Below are positions 46,668 to 58,800 of a stretch of DNA of 64,000 nucleotides, piece by piece (within the stretch, counting starts at the first letter, position 1; each line of letters begins with the position of its first letter). This DNA is from Hippasteria phrygiana (Eukaryota > Echinodermata > Asteroidea > Valvatida > Goniasteridae): assembly GCA_037893225.1 (NCBI GenBank), contig JAZGUH010000004.1, positions 496,001 through 560,000 on the forward strand. The letters are read 5' to 3'. The position numbers and the translations under genes are program-made. Under the pieces are notes generated by a model. It was not told the origin of the DNA, ran no database searches, and saw nothing but the letters and a program-made list of their open reading frames with translations.

Positions 46668-46762
46668 CTCGGTTTCAGCCCAGGGCCTCATAATTGCTAG
46701 AATTTGTTCCAGTGCGATTCATCCGCTCACGTCACGCCTAGTCGTTCATCTTCTCCGACATC

Positions 46763-46805
46763 ATGAAAATCATTGTGTTGTTAGCCTGCCTCTCTATGGC
46801 TCTGG
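46763..46805 (+). CDS. protease exon 1 (signal peptide)
   Basis: ATG in context acatcATGA encodes [14 protein letters not shown] plus one base. Donor CTGG|gtaagc, phase 1. The next exon completes an Ala codon. Confidence 0.88.
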
Positions 46806-49800
46806 GTAAGCCCATACATCCAGATTTTATATTTAAAGCAGGATTGTAATATAGGCCTACACGTGTTAATTCACTAAGATGTCGTTAGATCAGTGGTCCT
46901 TTTTTTTTCTAAGTGTACTTCAAAGTCTTTTACTTGAACCCAGAGACGAAGCCAGTTTTTTGTTTGTTCAAGTATTCAAGGCTTTGGATTGGCAAAGAAG
47001 CTGGAGGTAAAGTTGGAAATGTAGTCGAAGTCGAGCCGTCTTTAGAAATAGCCCTGGATTGATCGCAGACTTGATGCTGGATTCCAAAATTGTTGTTGTT
47101 AAGATATATTGTCAGTAATCTTCATCAAATTGAATGTTTTGCTTTTTTTTATTTGTTTAATTGTATGTTTTATTTAATCTTCTTGGTTGTTTTCGCACAA
47201 GAACTGATGCGGAACTGAATTACAATGATGTATTGTCGGGCCGCGATAACAAGGTTAATACAATGGGTCGTATGAAGTACATGTACTAAGAAGTTTTAGC
47301 AAAGAGTAACAGGGGCGGATCCAGGATTTTTGCAGGGGGGGAGGTGGTTTCTGAAATTTGCCCAGAAAGGTGACTCCCAAAATGCGGGGGGGGGGGGGGG
47401 GGGGGGGGGGGGGCTGACACACCTTCTCACCATTGGTGGCGCCATTCAACCTCTTTGTTTTGTTCTTACCCATAGGCAAAATGGGACATGTAGGGTTTCT
47501 GGTTTGCAACTTTAGGCGTAGGCCCCTACAACTTTGTACAAGCAAAAAGAAATATATAACCCCCCCCCCCCCCTGGATCCGCGCCTGAGTAATATAACCT
47601 ACTTCCTAGTAGAAGCATTCAGTAAAATAATCTTATAAATTTCCTATGAATAACCGTATTTAATACTGCAAAGCAATCACTTTGAAATACTGTAGTATTG
47701 TACACGCCTCAGTGATCGATGATACCGATGATTGGGCGAGTGGCCGGTCATGTGAGAGGTTTAACCAATAATAGGGAAAAGGAGTCCGATTTCCATAAGT
47801 GTCGAATATTCACAGTCCCTCAAACTCACAGTCCCTCGGAGGGGGGGGGGGGGGGGGGGGGGGGGGTAGACGTGCATGGTGACCTTATTGCCAGTCCATA
47901 TGTGTATATTATTACACCTTCTAAATATTCATGAGCTAATGGTACAAATTCATTGGTCAGTCAAGAATGACGCCTCCAAAACAAATTTAGTTTTGAAAAA
48001 GGCGTATCTCCCGGGTGTTATTATTTTTTACAATTTTCCCTACAACCTCATTCCCCGGAGTCAACATCCAATCATGTACGTATTTCAATACACACGGTGC
48101 TGCACGGAAAAACGGGAAGTGGGTATCGATCCCAGATGCTAGATGGCCGCGTCTATAGCACCGCGATTCGTTTCTCGTGACGATGAAGATATCGAACACT
48201 TAATTTAATTTAGAAGGTGCAATAAAACAAATACTACATGGTTTGTCTCGGGGGAAATAGAGCATCCATTTTTCCCTCGGTACTGGCGCGAATGCGCGCG
48301 ACGACTATAAACTGGGCCCAATTTCATGGAATCCGTAACAGCGAATTCTGTGCTAATGGCCTGCAATTTTGTGCTAACCGAGCTAGCACATAAATTGTGC
48401 AAGCCAAAATTCCTTGCAAATCCGTGAAATACGCTAACAGTTAGCCCAGAAGTTTCTGCTATATTAGCGGAAATTTTTCGCTAACCGTTACGGATTCAAT
48501 GAAATTGGGCCCAGCCTTTCGTCTTATGACGTCAGATTTGTTTGCTGCCCGCAGCGATAGCTAAATGGCACCAGCAGGCCAGGTCTCAAAAGTAACCTTT
48601 TGCCTTAATAATATGCCTTAATCTACATAAAACTACAAAATGAAGCAGATTTCTCTCAGCAATCAACATCCCCCGTTTAATGTCTCCATTGAAAGTAAAA
48701 ACAAACACACGCGCGCGCACAACACACGCAGCAGTAGGCCTATTTAGAAGTTAGAGATAAACTTCATGAGCCATGATTGATTTAACGCAAAATGAGATTG
48801 CAATAAAGAAGATGAGGGTTGAATATGAGCACAAAACTGGCACTGCAATAACGGAGAAACAATATTTTATGAAGACGATTAACAACATGAAAAATCAACA
48901 ACTTATGTTCAGTGCAGTTGTTATTTGAACACATGGTTTTATTAACAAGTTTTGTTTTAGTTACATCAAAATTCTCTTACTGAAGCTAATAAAAATAAGC
49001 ACAGAATCGTTTCTTGGATACAAGTTTATTCAAAGGAAATCAAATCACAACCTTTCTATTGTATAAAGATTATTACTTTTGATCTTTAAAACACAAACAT
49101 AAGTCTTCCCCGAATGGTGTTAGAAATACTCAGCCATCTACGCCACATTTTCCTCCTCCAATCGATACAACTGCTTGTATTTAACATCTCGAGATTTCCT
49201 CCTTTTTCCTGCAAGGAATGTTCATAAACGCTGTCATTTCTGCCGTTGTGTCTTTAATACTTGACTATGCTCAAAGTAGCTCTGGAGCTACCTTGAAAAG
49301 CGATCAGTAATTACTTGCAATTGGAAGTATTTCCCCCTTTTTATTCATAAGCAGTTAAGTAAACGCTAAAAAGAAAAGTAAATGCTTTCTCTTTCAAGTA
49401 CTAAGCATATTATAGCAAAAACTTCCGAGTAAATACTTTTACTTCTTTTTATTCCTATGGATTGCAGTTAATTTCACAAATTTTGAACTAAGCAAATGCT
49501 ACTTTTTATTCATACTACCCATGTCCTGATTGAGTTCGGACTTGTGTCTTCGAAAATCAGAGATTTGTGCTCAAAAGTTTGGACTTGGGTCTGTTTTTTC
49601 CAGTTTCTGATTGAAGGGAAAAAAGTAATCGAAAAGCATGCGCACCGGTCTGCAAACGGAGACTGCTTTTACTGTGCGGTCCTCGCAAATTTCTTAGAAC
49701 TTTTTCTGGATACTAACATAAGAAAGCACTTAGAAGCCCAGCAAACTCCCTAAAAGTTCGCGCATTTCTTTACCTCGTGAACAATTACCATGCTATTTAG

Positions 49801-52800
49801 ACGGGCGGTGTCGCATGAAAATCTTCACGAAAAGCCGACTTATCGAGTCATCGCGGAAAACGAACCACCATAATACACTACAATGAGAAACATGGGTAGG
49901 GTTAGGATGCAGATTATTGGACGAGAGATACGCTGAAGGATAAGGATTAGCATAGGGTTTGGGTTCGGGTTAACATGAGGTTTAGGGCTATTCCGTTAAT
50001 TGCTTGCCTTCACTGCAAAATCACATCGGATATTCATGGGAGTCGTATATTCATAATGATAACGTGTCGACCTTTTTCTATTTCACTGCGAAAAATAGCC
50101 TCTCATTACAATCACTCGGTGGCGCACTGTATTTCACTTTCTTTTACTATTGTCAGCGTTTTCTCCGAGGCGCCTAGGGACCAGGAGACTGATCGTTGGA
50201 GGCGAAGAATCCCCCAAGGGTAGCCGTCCCTACCAGGTAGCCTTGTTCAGCAGTACAAATCCCTTCTCTCAGTTCTGTGGTGGAACCCTGGTTCACCCAC
50301 GATGGGTTGTCACAGCTAATCACTGTGCCGGGTAATGTATGTTTAAATGCGATTTCAAACATTGCATATTATTGTGGAGAGTACATCTGGAATAACGATA
50401 TCAATAGGACTATACTTATTTACTGTATCACGATGTAGTCAACGATAGCAGTCCACATCGTTGACTCCATCGTGAGACAGTACAGAAGTATTGCTATCGG
50501 TATTGCTTTTCGGATAGGCCTACGCCACGTGAAGTATATTAACCAACTCCCAAAAAAGAAGCGAGGTTTACACTCGACGCTTTGTTTATGTATGCTTTGA
50601 CCGTCAACATGAGAGAATGCGGGTACATTTTACTGATTGCTGCCATGGCGGTCAGAGCATATGAACTGAAACGTCGAGGTTTATACCTCCGATTTGCCCA
50701 AGAACCACAGTTCTACTTTTTAAGTTAGGTACGATGTATCCCCAAACATTTTTGTTGACTTATTTTTCTTCTTTTGGGTTTCTCATTAGTCCTTGCTTTT
50801 CTCCCTCCGGACCAAGCACCAGAAAATGAATGTCGTAAATTGCAATAAAATAAAATAAAATATAAAAATATAATAAAAAAATAAAATATAATAAAATAAA
50901 AAAATAAGTCCCCCTTTCTAATATGCGACGACAGACCTTCTTTTCGCCTGAGTATCATTTATCATATCTTAGCTTCTTCTTTCTACCTTCAGACTATTAT
51001 CGTGGCTATGACCGTTCCAAATACTAAGGGGTGATACTTAATGGGATGTCTACTTCATCATGGAATAAACCGATACATTAACCGCCCCGTGACGTGTTGG
51101 CCAAGTACCACACGTCAGTCACACATGTCGTACTTCTGTCGGACCACAGTCGCGGCTGTGATTGGTCAATAAGTTAAGAGGGCGGAGCTTAGTGGTTCGG
51201 TCTGTTGCCATTGGTTCATGCTCTTTTCCATGGGCGTAAATCCGGGGGGGGGGAGTATATATCCCCCGTTTTTTGACCAGGGGGATAGATCATTGGGTCA
51301 TTCCCCCCCCCCCCCCCCCCCCCCCCCCCCCGATTTGTGTGGTGAGAAAAAAATCCTGATTTCGAAGTTAACTTGTAACTTTCCAACAGTCAAAATGTAT
51401 TAAACATGGAAAACAAACAGTACAAAAACTTTAAATGTACCGTTGTGTTGTCAGATATAGGAACATAATATGTGTGAAATTTTGCATTAGATGAACACTG
51501 CCTACATAGGGTGACCAGACCTATGTATCATAAAAAGCACACCTGTCTCCATGCCCCCCCCCCCCCCCCCCCCGGTTTCCGAATTTCTTTGGCCGGCCGG
51601 GATTTGTCATTCCCCATTCCCCCACTCGCCCAACCCCCATCCTCCACCCCCCACTCGCCCACCCCCCACTCGCCCACCCCCACCCCCCCCCCCCCCCACT
51701 CGCCGACACGGATTTACGTTACTGCTCTTCCCTCCAAATTGCAGTGGCAATGTGTACGTGGGGCTGGGCTTCCATAGCTTGTACGACACGGGCAAGCAGA
51801 TTATCAAAGGTTCGTGGATTAAACACCCGAAATACGACGCCAGCACGGCGGACAACGACGTGGCCCTGGTCAAGCTCGACGCAGAGGCTACCCTCTCGGA
51901 CACCGTGAAGACCATCAAGATCGCCAGTTCCGGCTCGGACGTCCAGGCCGGGAACAGCCTTCTGGTCAGCGGCTGGGGATCTATTGCATGTAGGTTTGTT
52001 GATTTTTTTAATATTCTTTTTGGCTCTTGGTTGTGTTGTTGTTATTTTATCAGCATATGTGGCACTGCTGGAGCTGGTATGCTCCCACTGCTGTTGTTAG
52101 TGTCGTCGTCGTTGTTGCTATTATGATCGTTGTTTGCCGTTGATGTCGTTGGTTTTGTCGTGTATTGTCATTATAGTTGATACTCTTCTTCTTGCGTAGG
52201 CCCTATGGCAATCACATCATCAAAATACACAAAGTCTAAATACATACACACAAAGCACAGAATACAAGACTTAACTACGACTAACAACTACTTAAATATA
52301 AACATCAAGGTCCGTGAGCCACTGAACTGCTCGACTACTCTCCAGTCGGTGCAACTCAAAAAGGTGTCCTTCAAACCTCCTGAGAGGGCACTCTTCAATG
52401 ATATGGCTGGACTCTCCAGCAGGCCCCATCTATACAACATATGGTTGGTACGGCCGTGGTTGGTTCTGATTCTGTTCAGAGTTGACAAAAACTCTGCGGT
52501 CGGCCCTGAAACCATCACAGGGTACAGTTGGGTTTGTAACCAGTTGCTTGTTAATAACCAGTTCAGCATTTCCCCATTCCTTGGACCTAGCTGACTCTAC
52601 GCTGAAGTTTGCTTCGACAAGATCTTTAGCAGAACTCCAAATCGGTCTTCTGGATTTGAGGCGAACCTCTTCCTCTTGCAGGTCTTCCCAAATTGGGAGA
52701 TCATCTCTTTCTTTCAGGTACGTGAATACCTTGACAGCTCTTGCCTTTCTTCTGATGTCTTGGGGGGCAATGTTGAAGAGCACTGGGAGCCATTCTGTTG

Positions 52801-55800
52801 GAGTGCTCTTTGGTGTCCCAGTAACAATACGCATAGCTGAGTTGAACTGTATGTCCAGGATATTGGTGTGCTTACTCTCATACCAAGATGATGAGCAGTA
52901 CTCCCCTGTAGAGTACACCAGTGCAAGGATAGCATTTTTAAGCACTGTGGCATCTGCGCCCCAGGTGGTTCCAGCCAACTTACTCACAATGTTAATTTTA
53001 GCATTGACTTTCTCTTTAGTCCTCTCTATGTGAGCCCTGTATGTCAAGCATCTGTCCAACATAATGCCAAGGTAGACAGGGAAGTGATCGTGTCACCACA
53101 GAAACTGACGTCAAGCTCTACATTTCCCAGGCGATGATTAAGGTTAAATGCTGAGACGACTGTCTTGGAAGGATTAGGGCGAAGTCTCCAATATTTGAAG
53201 TAAGCCTCCAGGATGGCTAAATCCTCCGTAAGTACCTCATTGAGGGTGTTGAGGTCAGTGTTTTGGGTGGATAAGACAAGGTCGTCTGCATAACCAAACT
53301 TCCTTGATGAAGTAGTTGGCCAGTCGCTGATGTACATGTTAAAGAGCATCGGTGCAAGTACAGACCCTTGAGGTAATCAATTGTTAAGGACATGGACTGA
53401 ACTGACGTCATCCCCAAGGGAAACTCTGAAGCGCCTGTTGCTCAACATGGATGCAAGGAGTCGGTGGGTTGCTTGGCACTTGAACACATTTATTGCCGTG
53501 AGGAGCAGCCCTTGTCTCCAAACGGTGTCGTAGGCTGCTGAAAGGTCTATGAAAGCAACACCAGTCTTGACGTTCCGTTGGAAGCCTCTCTCGATATGTG
53601 AAGTAAGTGCAGGCACTTGATCCTCACAGCTGCGTCCATGTCGAAATCCAGCCTGCTCGTTGGGTAAAACAGGTTCCACAAGCCGGGAGGAATCGAGTGG
53701 CTAGTATAGCCTCTCGAACTACTTGTAGGTAACACTGAGTAGTGATATAGGCCTGTAACTCCCTGGATCAGAAGCGGGTTTTCCTGGTTTCAAGATGGCA
53801 ATGATGGAAGACTCCCTCCATTTCTTAGGTATGACCCCAGTAAGATGAATTTTGGTAAACAGTTCTGCAAGCCAAGACTTTGCACTGGGGCCAAGGTTCT
53901 TCAGGAACTCAGGATATATCCCATCAACTCCTGTAGCTTTCTTAGCTTTGATGGTGCCGAGACCCTTGATATAACGTCTTCCTCTGTGTAAGGGGAGGCA
54001 AGTTCAGACATTGGTTCTGCTGCCCTTTGTGTAAGCTTCTCTGAGTTCATTCTTTATTTGCTGTCTGGCTGGCTTGTCAGCTTTAATCTGGAGTATCTTT
54101 AAGTTCTGGAGTATCTTTGAAGCAACTGCATTAGCAGATACATGCGGGGCCCGATGGACCTTAGGTTCTGCAGCACCTAGGTTTCCAAGGACCTTCCATG
54201 TCTGCCTGCTGGAGTGTGTAAAATCTAGGACTTCAGTTGTTTCTTTCCACCTTTGTTTCCTTGCCTCATTGAGAGACTCCAACAGCTATGTTGCTATTGT
54301 AGCGTTGACCGTGGGTGGGTAGAAAACACGCCTGAAATCAAACACAGGTGACTCCTTTTCTGGGTTTTAGTGGGATCTAGGCCGTTTATTCCTAGGCTTT
54401 CTGATAACCATCGTTACACACCAAACTGCGACGAGCACATTTCTTGTTGCTCGGGGCAACAGACCACCGCACATGCGCCGTCCGGCAACGGGTCTCCCTA
54501 GCCGACCAGCAGGTGCTCCGCTACAACAGCTCCGCCGTGGTGCCGTGCTGGTGCCCTCTACCGGCTGGTCAGCCGGGGCTCCACCGCAAAGGCTCCCCCG
54601 TGGAGCCGTGCCAGCGCCCTCCGCCCGGCACCGGCGCTACATCGCCCACTCCGAGGACCTTTGTTCGTCCCTGAACAAAGCGATGAGCACCGATGACTGG
54701 ACGCCCATGAAGACCCGATCCGGACGACGCCCGCAGCAGCAAAAACACAAAGGGCAATCACACACAGTTCTGGGGAAAAAACACAAAGGGCAATCACACA
54801 CAGTTCTGGGGAAAAGAAAACAGAAGGGGGCGACTTGGAGGGATGGCATTTAGTCTATAATCAGTGGGTGGAGGCTTCCTGTGTGACGCTGGTGTTTTGG
54901 CCTTCGCCGTCGTCCAGTTGGTCGTCCCGGGAAGCCGTGGTCGCCGGTTCCGTCCCCGGGGCCCCCACCGGCCCGGTGGCCCCGCGAGCACTCTTTTAAC
55001 CATCTACGTGAGTAGAAACTACCCCTTTGCTTTGCATCAAACAGGAGGTACAAATAATTGTTGGACGCCCAGTTGAGCAAGTCCTCTCCATTTTGCTTAC
55101 CCTTGCTGTAACCCCGTGCTTTGTGCTGACTGTTGAAATCTCCAATGAACACTTAAGGGTGGCAGTGAGCCTTATGTGTGTGAGATTCCCAGTTGATATT
55201 TAGTGGTTTGTAGATATTATTGATGTACAGGTCATTGACTTTCACAGTACTGGCGAAGATATTGTTGGAAGAAGTAGGTTCAACTTTGATGTTGTGTTTT
55301 ACATGGGATGCAACTCCATACTTTGCATGGTAGATTGCTGATGCTAACTTGAAGCCATCGGTCTCTAGCCTTCCAAGGCCCTCCTCATTTCACACATGCG
55401 TCTCCTCTATAAGGACAACATCTGCATCTTGTACCCGTGCCTCTCTAGCAATGTAGTCATCTTTGGCTCTGGACATACCCTCTGTGTTGATTTGATAGAT
55501 GCGAAGAGAACAGCCGACATTCTTCAAACCACTGCCCCTACTACTGGGGGTGCTACTCTTAACCTTCATATTATCATATATCTCATCAATCTCATTTGAT
55601 ACATAGATCTCATACAATAACATGCAAAAATGGCAACGATGAAGTGATACCTCATATTAGGAATTAGCTTTGGCATAGATAGAGAATCTAAACTAAAAAA
55701 TCTAACTAGCTTACTGACGGGGTGGGCCACGAGAAGGCTTGATACTGAAAGTGTTGATAGTAATTTTGCTGTTGTTGCTAACGGCGTTGCTGTTCATGCT

Positions 55801-58800
55801 GCTGATGTTGTTGGTACCGATGTTCAGAGTTGGAGTCGAGTCCCTGCAAGTCCTTCCACAAGTACTTTCGCAAGCCCAGTCAGAAGTCCTTTCATAAAGC
55901 CAGTCACAAGTAACTGGATGAACAATGACAAAGGAATGCCCTTGTCAAAGTTATTTGAATAGCTTGTGATTGGGATTAGGACTGGATGGCTTGTGATGGA
56001 CTTGCAGGGACTTGCAGGGACTTGCAGGGACTTGCAGGGACTTGCAGGGACTTGTGATGGACTCGACTACATCTCTGCCGAGGTTGCTGTTGTTGCTGTT
56101 GCTGTCGCTGCCGCTGCCGCTGCTCTTCGTGTTGCTGCTGCTGTCACTCTCACCGTTGCTGTCATTCTTGCTATATACTGCTTAGCTCTTGCTGCTGCTC
56201 AGTACTGCTGTTGCAATTTTAAAAATTCTTATTGACCCATGTAATATTGTCTGCTTACAGCTGGCGGTAGCTACCCGGATGAATTGCGTCAGGTCGTGGT
56301 AGCTGGAATCGAACGAAATACTTGTGACAGCCAATATAAGGTAGAGCAATTGGGCGTCACTACCAACATGTTCTGTGCTGCTGCGTCCGGTAAAGACTCG
56401 TGCCAGGTAGGAGCGAATGAACCACTTTAGTCAGGAGCAACATCCTAAAAGCCCTCTAATTAAAGACTTGGCACAACACCCGCTAAATACATCCAAGGTT
56501 TGACTAAATAGGATGATGGAATATACTCTCTGGAACGCCTCTAAAACTGTGGTGTCAGTCTTGAGCCACAGCGCTGATTAATATTTTCCCATAGGAACGT
56601 GCAGTATTATTATTCTGTAGGCCCTACTAGACGAATGTATTTTGAGATAAGATGAGACACATATTTCGTATAGTTGTTTCTATTGATCTTTTTCGTAATA
56701 CATTTGCTTACTGACAAATCTCAGAACCGTAAAAGATTCCAGTATTTTTACGGTAAAAAGCATGTAAATATTTACTGTGAGTACCGCAACCGTAAATGGA
56801 CTGCGCGTTTAATACCGTACATCAGGGGAAAACCCGTGAAGGGCCGCTCTTTACGGAAGCGCCGCTCTTTACGGAAGCGCCGCTCTTTACGGAAGCGCCG
56901 CTCTTTACGGAAGCGCCGCTCTTTACGAAAGCGCCGCTCTTTACGGAAGCGCCGCTCTTTACGGAAGCGCCGCTCTTTACGGAAGCGCCGCTCTTTACGG
57001 AAGCGCCAGTATCACACCCGGAGGAATGACACTTATCATAATGTATGCCTACGTCAGTATTTTACTGCGGAGGTCAAACTTTGCACTCTAATTATGCAAT
57101 TTTGTACATGCGCGGTGCGGGCGCGCACATGGTGGCTCGGCTGCATATGTTCCTGTGAAACTGCTGCTGCCATGCAGCTCTACACTGTAAAAAAAAAACA
57201 CCGTTTTTTTACGGGAATTCTCTGGCAGTTTGGACGCCAGCGCAATCCCGTAAAAAAACGGGAGTCTGACTCATGATTTTTGTTTTTTTACGTTGCTGTC
57301 CATTAAAATAACCCTACTATCCCCGTAAAAATACAGGGTATACAATTTTTCACTAAGTTACCGGAAACTTGGTGTAAGTAATCACAAACTTGCAGAAACG
57401 GGAACCAGACTAAATAGACGTGATATATTATACATTACTCTAGATATCAAATGTACAAATACTACAGTAATTTACTAAACACTACACACTCAATAATGTC
57501 GCGCTTTAGCTTTATATTCAGCATATCCTGCCATCATGAAGTCACAGTTTCCGAAAAAAAAAATTAATATTTGAATACAAAAGAAGATGTAATGCGATTC
57601 TTCACCTCTGTTTACAAAATGTCTAAATTCCTATGTGGAATTGCTTAAATAATTACATATTTTAGTCAAGAAATCGTGTTTTTGGACGGAACACTACAAT
57701 TTAACATGACTTGTGTGCACACAAGTTTCCTTAGAGCTGATTGGAAGAGTTGCTGCGTAAAGAGTTTCGTGTAGGAGAACATGAGATTTCACGTTCAAAA
57801 CCGGTTCAAACTAAAATACGGTGATGGTCTGTTTTTTTACAGCGGGAAAAACCCATGATTTTACGGGATTTTTTTAAAAGTGTAGTACACCCGCAGGAGA
57901 CAGGTTGTGGAAGAATTATGCATGCAGTTTAGTTACGAATGTGAGGAGATGAATCCGATCAATGACTATTTTGATGTCAGTCTTCGTCCCAATTTTGGGT
58001 ATGTTTACAAACTCGAAACTGCCATTGCTCAATAAACAACGTCATTAATCGTTCGTTGTTCACAAGGCAGAAAATTCGCCAAGGCAGAAAGCGTTTCATT
58101 TTACTTCCGTTTCCACACTAGTATCGGTACACAATTTGCTTGGGGACTGATCTGAGTTATAAAATATATAATAAAAATTTATTGAATGAAAATTTTAAAA
58201 TTCCAAAAATTAATAATCTGCTCATGCAGATGCTCAGGGGGGTTGTGACACAGCTCAGTAGCAGCAAGTAGCACCGAAGAAGGCGCGTCGGGTCAGGAGC
58301 GCAAACAAGAGCATGCTCATCGTTTTCTTTGACATTTGCGGGTTTGTGCACCGTGAATTCCTTCCCCGGGGTCTGACGTCATCAACGCATACCAACATAC
58401 TGAATGACCTTGAATAAAAATCCTATACAAACACATGTAAACTATGATTTTGTGCTGCAACTCAAGACCGATACCACAATTTCAGATCATTACTAAGAGA
58501 TGTTCTATTCTAGCAATGTAGGCCTATGCAATCAGACCTTGGATGTAGCGAGAGTTGAGCTCCCACATTTTTGGGAGGTCCGTGCTCGGAGTCTAATTAT
58601 TGACTCCATTTTATCTACGTGTTTGTCTGACAGGGCAAGCACTTTCTAAAATGTGTGCATGGAGTATGTATATACCGGCAATCGTGGACTAGGGACAAAA
58701 GGGTTAGGGCATAGACAAAGGGTCCACGTTTGACCGAACGTCCACGACTGAAAATCGTGTACAAAACATATGAGAGGCCTTCCGAAAAAGAGTATAAACA

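Larger units (their letters stand above)
46806..50156 (+). other. protease intron 1
   Basis: A 3.35-kb intron. It contains a hAT-like MITE (47310-47587), a poly-G run of about 28 bases (47839-47866), a CTGGGCCCAATTTCATGG MITE (48312-48514) and otherwise unrecognised sequence. The acceptor is tttactattgtcag. Confidence 0.75.
51990..56260 (+). other. protease intron 3
   Basis: 4.3 kb, mostly a broken LINE on the opposite strand (52184-55623), then a hAT-like MITE (55825-56077) and gctgttgctgtt-type simple sequence (56080-56210). The acceptor is ttgtctgcttacag. Confidence 0.75.

Noticed and set aside
51521..51777. Pro/Gly-rich frames on both strands next to exon 3
   Set aside because: They translate the C-rich pyrimidine tract in front of the exon 3 acceptor.
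56674..57276. 200-codon Arg/Lys-rich frame
   Set aside because: Created by the 18-bp minisatellite inside a transposon; the frame lies in an intron of the protease without splice signals.
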